Source of the DNA: Pseudomonas sp. RIT-PI-r
GTDB lineage: Bacteria; Pseudomonadota; Gammaproteobacteria; Pseudomonadales; Pseudomonadaceae
Length of the DNA stretch: 64,000 nt
Reading direction: 5' to 3'
Assembly: GCF_001297015.1 (NCBI RefSeq)
Contig: NZ_LIGE01000031.1
Coordinates: 1 to 64,000, forward strand
Both the position numbers and the translations under genes were made by a program. This document shows positions 1-8,223 of the stretch, piece by piece; position 1 is the stretch's first letter; the number at the start of each line of letters is the position of its first letter. The notes below the pieces were generated by a model. The model had not been told where the DNA came from. It made no database searches and worked only from the letters and a program-made list of their open reading frames with translations.

Positions 1-24
1 CGACATGTACGCTGGTGTTGCCAT
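1..24 (-). CDS. hcp: Start of a type VI secretion Hcp-family protein (partial)
   Basis: Only the first eight codons are inside the window; they read MATPAYMS on the minus strand, which is the usual opening of the Pseudomonas Hcp family (the ring-forming tube protein of the type VI secretion system). An AAGGAGAG ribosome-binding site lies just upstream of the ATG at position 24. The rest of the gene is off the left edge, so the call rests on a short N-terminus and could be wrong. Confidence 0.55.
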
Positions 25-192
25 GGGGTGCTCTCCTTGCGGAATAATTTAAGGTGCCCGGGAGGCGAAATCGCCCGGTGGGTGGCTGACTGTTATCAAG
101 GAGCGTGCCAACAAATGCGCCGCCCTTACGGGCCGGGGTGATGGCGGTTTTTTGCTGGCGGACTGGCGAAAAAAACGGAGAGACCAAGGCGA

Positions 193-238
193 AAGTGCGC
201 AAGAAGTTGCGCAGTACTGCGCAACTTCTTGCGCACTT
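193..238. repeat. 46-bp perfect palindrome containing two inverted copies of an 18-mer
   Basis: The two 23-nt halves (193-215 and 216-238) are exact reverse complements with no loop. Each half contains the 18-mer TGCGCAACTTCTTGCGCA or its complement (196-213 and 218-235), which is itself an interrupted dyad. It lies between the hcp start and the methyltransferase stop. Confidence 0.9.
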
Positions 239-239
239 G

Positions 240-270
240 GCTGCAGGCCAGGATAGGCCTGGCCTGCAGC
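240..270. repeat. 13-bp stem hairpin
   Basis: Positions 240-252 and 258-270 are perfect inverted repeats with a 5-nt loop. There is no T-run directly after it on either strand, so a simple intrinsic terminator is not clear. Confidence 0.8.
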
Positions 271-299
271 GGATTTAAGGGCGAAATATTACGAGCATG

Positions 300-317
300 T
301 GCGCAACTTCTTGCGCA
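300..317. repeat. Third copy of the 18-mer TGCGCAACTTCTTGCGCA
   Basis: This is an exact copy of the 18-mer found twice, in opposite orientations, inside the 193-238 palindrome. The rest of the 25-352 spacer shows no convincing gene. Confidence 0.85.
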
Positions 318-352
318 GTATGGCAATAGGCCGCGCCGGGCATTTGGAGGCG

Positions 353-1105
353 TCAAACTTTTCGCGCCCAGCTTGCGAACATCACATCACCGACGTACAC
401 GCCTGAAGAGGCTGAACGTTCCTGATCCAGACGCTCTTGCAACGTTTCAATTCCGACCTCTTCCGCGCTGGCGACGCCTAGTGCGAGGATTCGCGGCAAG
501 CACGCTCGAACAATGGCGCCAAGGCTGTAGGGGCTATCAGGGGTTTGTATCAGGCATTCAGCGCGCACGCTTTCTACGGTCAAGCCTGCCTGAGTGAAAA
601 TACGGTGTAGATTGAAACCGATGTGTAAATCCGCGCCTTCGCGAGCAATCATTTCCTGTATCCAGAACTGCGCTCTTTTATGCAACGGGAAAGGGTCCAC
701 GCTTGCAGGCGCCATCGTCGTATCGTGTTCTTGAAAGACCATGACGCCGCCGGGACGCAAGCGGTTCGACAGCGCTCGGATCGTCGCCACAGCATCCCTT
801 TGATACATCAGGACGCGCCTCCCGACGATGGCATCAAAAGTACCAAGCGAATCCTGCAGTTCCAGAAGCTCGCACTGGATGAACGTTAGTGAAGGGTAAC
901 CATGTGCGGCGCTATGCTGGCGTGCGATGGCAATGGCATGGGCGTCATGATCAACGCCGACGACCTCTCCATTCCCTCCCGCCAGATCACACAACAAAAC
1001 AGAAACATCACCCGAGCCGCAACCCACGTCCAGGATTCGCATCCCTTTTCCGATGCCCGCGTCGATCAGCAAACGCGTGGTGAAGTCGAGTCGGTTGATC
1101 GACAT
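353..1105 (-). CDS. Class I SAM-dependent methyltransferase
   Basis: A 250-residue protein with a Rossmann-type SAM-binding motif I, ILDVGCGSG, at residues 24-32, followed by an acidic post-I segment (VVGVDHD near residue 50). The N-terminal half matches the UbiE/Methyltransf_25 type; nothing visible identifies the substrate. AGAGGC lies about 6 nt before the ATG at 1105. It reads away from the GST gene beside it in the same direction, with a gap of about 110 nt, so an operon is possible but unproven. Confidence 0.85.
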   Translation of the reverse strand: MSINRLDFTTRLLIDAGIGKGMRILDVGCGSGDVSVLLCDLAGGNGEVVGVDHDAHAIAIARQHSAAHGYPSLTFIQCELLELQDSLGTFDAIVGRRVLMYQRDAVATIRALSNRLRPGGVMVFQEHDTTMAPASVDPFPLHKRAQFWIQEMIAREGADLHIGFNLHRIFTQAGLTVESVRAECLIQTPDSPYSLGAIVRACLPRILALGVASAEEVGIETLQERLDQERSASSGVYVGDVMFASWARKV

Positions 1106-1213
1106 TGCTAAGCCTCTCTGAATGTTCTGAAAAGTCTATGGTATGCACTTTGGCCAACACGCCGCTTGAGATCGATAGCACCCGTCGCGAACGGCGGCTC
1201 TCGACCTCAAGGA

Positions 1214-1888
1214 TCAGGCAGCACCCAGCATTGCTTCATCCTTCGCCACCGCACGGTTAAAGGCGTCGCGGCTCGTTAACTTCTCGGCGTAAGCGAGGAA
1301 CGCAGCTCTGGGTGGCAAGGTTTGCAAGCCTAGTCCCCAGCCGATGTGGGAGCCAACATAAACATCCGCAGCGGTGAAGTGTTCACCGGCAATAAAGGGA
1401 TGCGCCAGCACCGCGCGTTCGAGCTGATCCACGGTGCGCTCATAGCTTCCGTAGCCAAAGAAAAACTCCTGTTCCGGCTTCGGGTTGAAACCGGCGCGGT
1501 GGTTAGTCACCGCCTGTTCCAGAGGTCCCGCAGCAAAAAACAGCCAGCGGTAATAAGCGGCACGATCCACCGCCGCAGGAGCCAGCCCGGCCTCGGGAAA
1601 TGCGTCGGCCAGATACGCACAGATGGCGGCAGTTTCTGTTATGGTTTGCCCGTTATGCACCAGCGCGGGGATCTTTCCCATCGGGTTCACGTCGCGAAAA
1701 AAACCGACGCGTGAATCATCAGCATCGGCCAGCGTCGGCGCGGCCAGCGCGGCACCACCCCAACGGTCAGTCTGACTGATCGACTGGTAATCCATAATCA
1801 CCGTCTCATAGGTGCAGCCGATTTCTTCGAGCATCCAGCGCACCATGCGTCCGCGTGAATTGGGGTTGGTGTAGAAAGTCATTGTCAT
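1214..1888 (-). CDS. Glutathione S-transferase family protein
   Basis: A 224-residue protein with the two-domain GST layout. The N-terminal thioredoxin-like half starts with FYTNPNSRGRMVRWMLEE and has the KIPALV cis-proline segment followed by TETAAICAYLADAFP, which contacts glutathione in this family. The C-terminal half is helical. An AAGGAG site sits 7 nt before the ATG at 1888. It is divergent from the AraC-type gene at 2042, a common arrangement for a regulator and its target, but regulation is inferred only from position. Confidence 0.9.
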   Translation of the reverse strand: MTMTFYTNPNSRGRMVRWMLEEIGCTYETVIMDYQSISQTDRWGGAALAAPTLADADDSRVGFFRDVNPMGKIPALVHNGQTITETAAICAYLADAFPEAGLAPAAVDRAAYYRWLFFAAGPLEQAVTNHRAGFNPKPEQEFFFGYGSYERTVDQLERAVLAHPFIAGEHFTAADVYVGSHIGWGLGLQTLPPRAAFLAYAEKLTSRDAFNRAVAKDEAMLGAA

Positions 1889-2041
1889 CGTGAGCTCCTT
1901 TTGGCTCGGTTTGTTGACGACAATGGTAAGAGCGAAGCTGCATCAGCCCGTGGGCGGTTTACGCCAGAATACTTGCGGAACGCGCCATTAGCGGCGCGTA
2001 GCATTACGCATTGCCGCCCTCCTGCGGTTCGGAGCTTAGAA

Positions 2042-3052
2042 ATGTCGCACCTTCACACCAGCGCCGAACGGTGTAAATTGCCCAGGGTGTTCTGGCAGTC
2101 GATAGAGCAACTGGGCCTGGATCCCTCGTTGATTCAGCAGCACGCTCAACTGCCCCTTGATCTTCACCTTAACGAGTCTGCCTTTGTCAGCACCCATCAA
2201 CTGTTTGCCGTCTGGAACGCCATCGAAGTGCTTTCGGCGGATCCTGGCTTCGCGATAAAGATGGTTCGCGACACACCTAGCGCGAAACACAAACTGGCGT
2301 TCCTCACTGCGTTATATGCGGCTGACTTTCGTGACGGCCTCGCTCGGTTGGCGCGCTTCCAGCGTCTATGTAGCCCCGACAAACTTTGCATCGACGAGCG
2401 CGAGGGCACTGTTTCACTCACGATTCAGTGGCCTTCCGGCACGGGGCCGGCGCCTTATCTTTCAGTCGAGGCGTGTTTTGCCTTGGCACTGGAACTCGGT
2501 CGACGAGGCACCGGCAAACACATTGAACCTCTGTCATTGAGCTTGAGAAGGCCCCAGCAAATGCTGGAAACGCACTCAAGTTATTTCGCCTGCCCCATTC
2601 TCTACGGCGCTGCCAGGGACGAATTGATCCTTCGCACCTCTGACATCGGTCTGGCTTTTCTTGAGCACAACCCGGAAGTGCTGCACATGATGACCCCCGG
2701 CCTCACCACCGCAATTCGCGCGATTGAAGCGCCAGTTGGCTTTTGTGAGCAGGCCATTGAAGTGCTGAAACGCGCACTGGCGGGCGGGCGGCCAAGTTTG
2801 CAATTCCTCGCCCGTGAACTCTTGCAGAGCGAGCGCACGTTGCAACGACGATTAGCGTGCGAGGGTACAACGTTCAGCGCTCTGCTCAACGAGGCCCGGC
2901 GCCAGGTGGGATTACTCCTGTTGGCTGATACCGGCCTTGAGCTGAAAGAGGTGGCGTATCTGCTTGGCTACGAGGACGTAAACTCTTTCCATCGGGCTTT
3001 TCGGCAGTGGGAAAAGATTTCGCCCGCTCAGTGGCGACGTTTCAATGCCTGA
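2042..3052 (+). CDS. AraC-family transcriptional regulator (OruR/ArgR-like layout)
   Basis: The frame is open from 1901, but the ATG at 2042 has a GGAG 6 nt upstream and gives a normal 336-residue protein, so that start is chosen. The N-terminal ~200 residues resemble the Arabinose_bd-type ligand domain (WQSIEQLGLDPSLI). The last ~100 residues carry two helix-turn-helix units, including ERTLQRRLACEGTTFSALL and ELKEVAYLLGYEDVNSFHRAF. Divergent from the GST gene, which it may control. Confidence 0.88.
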   Translation: MSHLHTSAERCKLPRVFWQSIEQLGLDPSLIQQHAQLPLDLHLNESAFVSTHQLFAVWNAIEVLSADPGFAIKMVRDTPSAKHKLAFLTALYAADFRDGLARLARFQRLCSPDKLCIDEREGTVSLTIQWPSGTGPAPYLSVEACFALALELGRRGTGKHIEPLSLSLRRPQQMLETHSSYFACPILYGAARDELILRTSDIGLAFLEHNPEVLHMMTPGLTTAIRAIEAPVGFCEQAIEVLKRALAGGRPSLQFLARELLQSERTLQRRLACEGTTFSALLNEARRQVGLLLLADTGLELKEVAYLLGYEDVNSFHRAFRQWEKISPAQWRRFNA

Positions 3053-3300
3053 AGCATGGCGCTGGCCATAGGCGCAAAGGCATGACTGCTTATGGCCGAA
3101 GACCTCGCCGCGCCGGCTGAGTGTCCGGCGACTGCCTTCGTACTGGAATGATCAAGCGCTTCGCTAACAGCCCTCACAACAGTAGCCGATTCGAGGATCC
3201 CGATTACCATCCATCTGCGAATCTCTATCCCGGCACAGACGTTTTATAAAGGGGCCAGCGAAAGACCAAGGCTGCCAATACAACTGGAAGGAGTCGTCCA

Positions 3301-3609
3301 TTGAGTGTCAGAAATGACTGGAAAACGCTCGGCGAACGAGCATCAGAAGATCTGTTCGCATGGGCGGCGTTTGTCGCGAAAACAGAGTTCCTGTGGCAAG
3401 ACCCTGCCTCGGTCAAGGACGCCGATGCTTGGCAGCGTCTTTGGTTTGAACTGGAGATCATCAACGGGCTTGCGTTGGCGCAATGGGAAGATGAGGGAAA
3501 GCCAGATGACTGGTCACGCAGCTGGAGCAAAGACTATCGACAAGAAGCGGCCGCCCTGGCGACTGAACTGGTAGCAATGCTTGGCGATGCAGATTCATCT
3601 GCCACCTGA
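3301..3609 (+). CDS. Small acidic hypothetical protein
   Basis: A 102-residue tryptophan-rich, acidic protein starting at TTG 3301 behind a GAAGGAG site. No signal peptide or membrane segment is visible and I do not recognise the family. It ends just before a strong hairpin and is convergent with the siderophore receptor gene. The good ribosome-binding site and the terminator favour a real gene. Confidence 0.6.
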   Translation: MSVRNDWKTLGERASEDLFAWAAFVAKTEFLWQDPASVKDADAWQRLWFELEIINGLALAQWEDEGKPDDWSRSWSKDYRQEAAALATELVAMLGDADSSAT

Positions 3610-3613
3610 CTGG

Positions 3614-3643
3614 CGGTGCCCGCGGTAAAGCGGGCACCGTTTC
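3614..3643 (+). terminator. Hairpin between the small gene and the receptor gene
   Basis: A 10-bp GC-rich stem (3614-3623 with 3630-3639), 6-nt loop, followed by TTT. It lies between convergent genes and may act in both directions. Confidence 0.65.
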
Positions 3644-3671
3644 CTGTGTGGGAAAAGGGCTATACGCCTGC

Positions 3672-6062
3672 TTACCAGTTGTAACTCACTTTGGCGGTAA
3701 TCTCGCGACCCGGATTGTAGAAGTTCGCTGTGCCGGAACCGACCACGTGCTGCTCATCCAGCAGGTTGCTGAGGTTCACCGCAAGGTCGGTGCCCTTGGC
3801 GATCTTGTAGTTGAACGCGGCGTCGAACAGCGTGGTGCCATCGCTTTTGCCAGAGTTGGCTGCATCGAAGTAGTAAGAGCCGACGTAGCGCGCACCCAAG
3901 CCAACGCTGACATCAGTGGCGGGCACGTCGTAATAACTCCAGAGCGAAGCGGAATGCTTGGGGGCCGTGGCGAACTCATTACCCTTCAAGGAGCTGCCGT
4001 CGTACAACGAGCCGCGCTGTACCTCGGACTCCATATAGGAATAACCACCGATCAGGCTGAGGTTCTGCGTCACCTGCGCCTTGGCTTCCAGGTCGAGGCC
4101 ACGCGCCCGCGACTCGCCCACCGTCTGTTGCTCAATGATGCCGCTCGGCAGCACCACGGCGATGGTGACGTTTTCCTGGGTCAGGTCATAAACTGCTGCG
4201 GAGAACAGCGCGTCGATCGCCATAGGCGAATACTTCACGCCCACTTCGTACTGCCGGCCCGTCTGCGGTGTTACACCAACCTGCGGCGGCGAGACGGATT
4301 CCACCATGCTCACATAGGTGGACACCTCATCGTTGACGATATAGGTCAACGCACCTCGGTAGGAGGTTTCGGAGAAGGTGTCTTTCTCAGTGGATTCCAG
4401 GCCTTTGCTGGTCAGGTCCATCGAGTCGTTGCGCACGCCGCCGGTGACGATGAACCGCTCGTAGAACGACAGGTTCTGCTGGAGGAATACGGCCTTGGTG
4501 GTCGCGTCTCGCTTGTTCACGGCATACGGCGCGATTGAGCGTGAAACGCCGGTAAACACAGGGTTTGCAATATCAATGGAGGTAGTCGGAGCGTAGACCG
4601 AGCTTTCCTTGGTGGTCGAATCGAGGTACTCGACGCCCACCAGGCTGCTGCTGTCGATGTTCTCGAAGCGGGCATCGTATTGCAGCATCAGATTGCCGTT
4701 GAACTGGTCGGCTTCGGTGTCCGTTCCAAACTGATAGCGGTCAACGATGGTACCGACACGTGCGGCGCTGTCGCTGAGGTAAACGTAGCCAAAATCATCG
4801 GTCAACTTGCTGTAACGCAGATTGCTGCGCAGTACGAAGCCGTTGTCGAAGTCATGGGTGACGTTGCCGCTAAGGCTGGTGCGCTCGACATCGTGAAAGT
4901 TGTAGCTGGGCTCACCATAAAACTTGCTGCGGTCGTATTCCCTGTCCAGCGGATAGCCACCGCTGTTTGGCGAACTTTCGGTTTTCAGGTAGTCCAGAAT
5001 CATCGTCGCCGACGTGTAATCCGTCGGTGCCCAGGTGAGCCCGCCCATAAACAACTGGTTGTCGTCCTGCGAGTGGTCGTATTCGCGGTCGCTGTTTTGG
5101 CCTTTGGCAGTAAAGCGCCCAGCCAGGGTTTTCTCGTCGTTCAGCGCATCCCCGACATCGATGCCTGTCTCGACATGGTCAAACGAACCGTAGGTCACAT
5201 AGCCTTGGCCAAACTGCTCGAAGCGCGGCTGTTTGGTCACGAAATTCACCGAACCGCCCGGGTCCGCCGGTCCAAACAGCGTGGAGTTGGCGCCACGCAG
5301 AATTTCGATACGCTCGTAAGCGAATGGATCTTCGCGTACGCCGCGCATCGAACTCAGGGTCAAGCCGTCACGGTAAGTGGTGGCCTGAAAGCCACGGATC
5401 TGGAAGTAGTCGTTGCGGTCATCCGTACCATAGAAGTCAGTGATCACGCCGGGTGTGTATTGCAGCGCTTCTTCCGTGGTGCTGACGCTGCGCTGTTCCA
5501 TTTCCTTGTTGGTCACAACCGACACCGATGCCGGTGTATTGAGAATGCTGGTGGCCACTTTGCCGCCAACCCAGAGTTCCTTGGCGACCACCGAGTTGGC
5601 GTCGTCGTCGGCACTGACCCTGACCTTGGCGTTGATGATGAGGGGCGCAAGGCGGTAGTCCTCGACGTCGGTTGCGTCGAGTTCCAGCGGGCCGGCAGGC
5701 TTTGGCTGAGGTGTCAGCAGGTAAGCGGTCGGGCCTTGCTGCTCGATCTGCAATTGGCTCCCCTGCAGCAACGATGACAGCGCTGCCGACGTATCGAGCG
5801 AGCCATTCACGCCAGCGGTGGTGCGGTTCGCAACACTCGACGCATCGAAGGAAAGACTGATGCCAGCCTCACGCGCAAAGCGATCAAGCGCCGGCGCCAG
5901 TGGGCCGGCAGCGATGTTCCACTGCTTGACTTGATTGCTGTGGTCAGCGCTCGTCGTTTGCCCCAGCGATGGCAATGCGTAGCTGCTGACGATCAAACCC
6001 AACATCGCACCTTGCAAGGCACGATTTAATGGATGGCGCTGTGAAACCGGGGACGAACTCAT
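3672..6062 (-). CDS. TonB-dependent siderophore receptor with signalling domain
   Basis: A 796-residue outer-membrane receptor. A signal peptide ends near residue 35. An N-terminal STN signalling domain follows (about 45-118; WNIAAGPLAPALDRFAREAGISLSF). The plug is around 160-280 (TPASVSVVT, then RIEILRGANSTLFGPADPGG) and then a beta-barrel ends in the aromatic residue of SYNW. The STN domain is what lets FpvA/FecA-type receptors signal through a FecR anti-sigma factor, and fecR and fecI lie directly upstream. It imports a ferric siderophore, probably a foreign one; the substrate cannot be read from sequence. Confidence 0.93.
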   Translation of the reverse strand: MSSSPVSQRHPLNRALQGAMLGLIVSSYALPSLGQTTSADHSNQVKQWNIAAGPLAPALDRFAREAGISLSFDASSVANRTTAGVNGSLDTSAALSSLLQGSQLQIEQQGPTAYLLTPQPKPAGPLELDATDVEDYRLAPLIINAKVRVSADDDANSVVAKELWVGGKVATSILNTPASVSVVTNKEMEQRSVSTTEEALQYTPGVITDFYGTDDRNDYFQIRGFQATTYRDGLTLSSMRGVREDPFAYERIEILRGANSTLFGPADPGGSVNFVTKQPRFEQFGQGYVTYGSFDHVETGIDVGDALNDEKTLAGRFTAKGQNSDREYDHSQDDNQLFMGGLTWAPTDYTSATMILDYLKTESSPNSGGYPLDREYDRSKFYGEPSYNFHDVERTSLSGNVTHDFDNGFVLRSNLRYSKLTDDFGYVYLSDSAARVGTIVDRYQFGTDTEADQFNGNLMLQYDARFENIDSSSLVGVEYLDSTTKESSVYAPTTSIDIANPVFTGVSRSIAPYAVNKRDATTKAVFLQQNLSFYERFIVTGGVRNDSMDLTSKGLESTEKDTFSETSYRGALTYIVNDEVSTYVSMVESVSPPQVGVTPQTGRQYEVGVKYSPMAIDALFSAAVYDLTQENVTIAVVLPSGIIEQQTVGESRARGLDLEAKAQVTQNLSLIGGYSYMESEVQRGSLYDGSSLKGNEFATAPKHSASLWSYYDVPATDVSVGLGARYVGSYYFDAANSGKSDGTTLFDAAFNYKIAKGTDLAVNLSNLLDEQHVVGSGTANFYNPGREITAKVSYNW

Positions 6063-6136
6063 TTTCTCGCTCCAAGAAAGGACATCGGCAGACTGGCCTG
6101 TATTCCGGCCTTCCTAAGAGGTCGAACGAGAATGCG

Positions 6137-6165
6137 AAACCACCTCATTATTTTTCAGGTGGTTT
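6137..6165. promoter_or_regulatory. Hairpin between fecR and the receptor gene
   Basis: A 9-bp perfect stem (6137-6145 with 6157-6165) with an 11-nt AT-rich loop, downstream of the fecR stop and upstream of the receptor start on the minus strand. There is no clear T-run, so it could be a weak terminator or an mRNA structure. Confidence 0.4.
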
Positions 6166-6173
6166 TGATGGGC

Positions 6174-7154
6174 TTAGGTAGCAGCGGTCACAGTCACCCA
6201 GTAACGGGTTCGGTAATCGATGTGCAAGCGCAGTGATTGCGCGATCAATGCCAGGACCTGATCGTTGTCGGCGAGTTGGAAGGTGCCGGAAACGCGACGA
6301 TCCGCGACCTCTTCGGCGCAGCGCAATACCCCGGGACGATAACGCGACAACTCGACGATGAAATCATCGAGACGCATATTGCGCGCACTGATCACTCCGT
6401 CCCCCCAGCTCCACAGATCGAGGCCGTTGTCGCTGAACGTTCGGGCGCCACTCGATGTGAACAGCAGCTGATTGCCTGCCTGGACGCTGCGGCTCGCAGG
6501 CGTTTGACTGAAGCCGGGGAAAACCGTGACTGACCCTTCCTGAGCCGCGACCAGCGTGCCATCGTCACGTTCGCGTGCCAGAAAGCGCGCACTCTGAGCG
6601 CGCATGATCCCGTCACGTGATTGCACCCAGAGCGGTCGCGCTTGAGGCGAGTGTTGATCGGCGCCGACATTCACGATGATTTCACCCCGTCGCAGGATGA
6701 TCAGGCGTCGCTGGGCGTCGAAATCGCTGTCGACGGCGCTATCGCTATTGAGCTGGATAAGGCTGCCATCATCGAGTTGGAAGCGTCGTTGCTCGCCGGT
6801 GCTGCTGCGTTGTTGTGCAAGCATGGCGGGAACGGGTGTGTAGTCGCGACCGAGCCAGGCTGCCGTGCCAACAGTCGCCAATAGGCCCAGTAGCTTCAGG
6901 CTTTCGCGCCGGCGCATTCCCTGATGGGTGCCATTGAGAGTTTGTCGCGCCAGTTGGGCGGGTACGCCGGCAAATTCATCCCCAAGGGTTTCCACACGCT
7001 TCCACGCCAACACATGCTCTGGGCGCTGCTGCAGCCAGTGCTCAAAAGAGTGCTGTGTTTGTTCATCGGCCTGATTGAAGCGAAGGCGCACCAGCCATTG
7101 GATCGCCTGCTCAACGATGGCCGGATCCAGCGCCTGCGGCTCAGGCCTCGACAT
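6174..7154 (-). CDS. fecR: FecR-family anti-sigma / sigma-regulator membrane protein
   Basis: A 326-residue protein. The chosen start is the ATG at 7154 (MSRPEPQALDP), which overlaps the end of the sigma factor gene by 14 nt, suggesting translational coupling. An N-terminal cytoplasmic DUF4880 segment (AIQWLVRLRFNQ...FEHWLQQRPEHVLAWKRVE) is followed by one hydrophobic span (LKLLGLLATVGTAAWLG). A periplasmic FecR domain and a C-terminal STN-like region follow. In this family the protein carries the receptor's signal across the inner membrane to the FecI sigma factor. Confidence 0.92.
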   Translation of the reverse strand: MSRPEPQALDPAIVEQAIQWLVRLRFNQADEQTQHSFEHWLQQRPEHVLAWKRVETLGDEFAGVPAQLARQTLNGTHQGMRRRESLKLLGLLATVGTAAWLGRDYTPVPAMLAQQRSSTGEQRRFQLDDGSLIQLNSDSAVDSDFDAQRRLIILRRGEIIVNVGADQHSPQARPLWVQSRDGIMRAQSARFLARERDDGTLVAAQEGSVTVFPGFSQTPASRSVQAGNQLLFTSSGARTFSDNGLDLWSWGDGVISARNMRLDDFIVELSRYRPGVLRCAEEVADRRVSGTFQLADNDQVLALIAQSLRLHIDYRTRYWVTVTAAT

Positions 7155-7656
7155 AACGCAAGCGATAGCAGTGTTGCAGGGCCGTGGCCAGGTCGCGCTC
7201 AATCGTCGCGCGGGAAACACCGAGCTTTTCGGCTATTTGCGCGCACGTCAGACCGTCGAGTCGGGCGAATAAAAACGCCTGACGAACCCTTGGTTTAAGC
7301 AAACTGAGCATGCGGTCTATGCGCTCGAGCGCATCAAGAATCAGCAGCCGGCTTTCTTCCGAGGGAACCTCGTGTTGAGGCAGCAACGTGACGCTTTCCA
7401 GATAGGCACGTTCGAGTTCGCGACGACGATACTGATCAATCATCAGTCCGCGGGCGATGCTGCTCAAATAGGCGCGCGGCTCGCGCAAGGGGCTGGACTG
7501 ACGGGATTTGAGCAGACGTACAAAGGTGTCCTGCGCCAAATCTGCTGCGTTATCGCGACATCCAATGCGTCGGATCAGCCAGCCGTGTAGCCACGAGTGG
7601 TGGGTGCGATAGAGCAGCCCTAGATCTGCAGTACCTAGCGTTTCGTCGCTGCGCAT
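7141..7656 (-). CDS. fecI: FecI-type ECF sigma factor
   Basis: A 171-residue protein from the ATG at 7656; the frame is open further upstream, but that extension is not sigma-like. Region 2 shows DLAQDTFVRLL and YLSSIARGLMIDQYRRR. Region 4 shows the helix-turn-helix LTCAQIAEKLGVSRATIERDL. It is expected to direct RNA polymerase to the receptor promoter when the siderophore is bound. First gene of the fecI-fecR-receptor locus, with a Fur-like site upstream. Confidence 0.92.
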   Translation of the reverse strand: MRSDETLGTADLGLLYRTHHSWLHGWLIRRIGCRDNAADLAQDTFVRLLKSRQSSPLREPRAYLSSIARGLMIDQYRRRELERAYLESVTLLPQHEVPSEESRLLILDALERIDRMLSLLKPRVRQAFLFARLDGLTCAQIAEKLGVSRATIERDLATALQHCYRLRYVEA

Positions 7657-7992
7657 CGGAATCCCGGAAAGTACACAATTGATAATTAATCGCATTCTAC
7701 TCACGGGACGGGCCGTAGGCAAATACGTGGCGCTCAGCGTTCGGATTTGGGCGAATGGGGTCATTCTGAAGGGGGGCGAGTGGAAGGATGCGTCCAGCGA
7801 TTGGAAGATTTGAACCCTGGCGATTAGCGTGAACGTAAAGGTTTCAGGAGGGATGCGGACCCGTGTAGTGGGGCAGCAGGGGCGGGCGGTGGAGTCTTGG
7901 TCCGAGCCGCCGGCATTGAGCATGGTAACTCTACGATGCAGATTTTCTACTCGGGTGATTTGCCTAACCCACTGCGCAGAATGCTCCCACGC
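7657..7992. other. Host spacer between fecI and the left attachment site
   Basis: Apart from the Fur-like site, I see no convincing gene. The open frames here lack ribosome-binding sites and family resemblance. Confidence 0.5.
7681..7699 (-). promoter_or_regulatory. Fur-box-like site upstream of fecI
   Basis: By eye, 12 of 19 positions match the GATAATGATAATCATTATC consensus, with the GATAAT half exact. It lies about 25-43 nt before the fecI start, where a Fur repressor would block transcription under iron repletion. Confidence 0.55.
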
Positions 7993-8000
7993 CAGAAACG

Positions 8001-8028
8001 ACAAAGCCCTGAATAATCAGGGCTTTGT
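8001..8028 (-). terminator. Original terminator of the tRNA-Ser gene (left copy)
   Basis: A perfect 12-bp stem (8001-8012 with 8017-8028) and 4-nt loop, directly downstream of the displaced tRNA 3' end. The same hairpin is present in the right repeat. Confidence 0.7.
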
Positions 8029-8040
8029 CGGTACATAAGA

Positions 8041-8100
8041 TGGCGGAGGCGATGGGATTCGAACTCATGGACCTGTTACAGTCGACGGTTTTCAAGACCG
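8041..8100 (-). pseudogene. Displaced 3' fragment of tRNA-Ser(UGA)
   Basis: It contains the acceptor 3' strand with CCA, the T arm, the variable arm and the anticodon stem-loop. The D arm and 5' acceptor strand are missing because phage DNA begins at 8101. It is a leftover of integration, not a working tRNA gene. Confidence 0.9.
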
Positions 8101-8223
8101 ATATTCAAAGCCAATGAAACTGGGGCCTGTAGCCGATTTTCGTTACGATACGTTTATTTTTCGACACCTCTACAGCCCGCATTCTACAAGGGTCGAAGTT
8201 TGAGTTTTGTAACGGTTTTCGGG

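Larger units (their letters stand above)
7993..8100. repeat. Left 108-bp direct repeat (attL region)
   Basis: It matches 51748-51855 at 106 of 108 positions by eye. The last 61 bp (8040-8100) are identical and correspond to the 3' part of tRNA-Ser(UGA). The repeat also includes the hairpin that follows the tRNA gene. Confidence 0.95.

Noticed and set aside
126..597. Short frames on both strands over the palindromic spacer and methyltransferase end
   Set aside because: No ribosome-binding sites and the translations reflect the inverted repeats.
3648..5777. Two plus-strand open frames (about 296 and 365 codons) opposite the siderophore receptor
   Set aside because: No ribosome-binding sites or family resemblance; they are antisense shadows of a GC-rich receptor gene with clear domains.
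8041..8100. A second tRNA-Ser gene at the left junction
   Set aside because: It lacks the D arm and 5' acceptor strand; it is the displaced 3' fragment left by integration.
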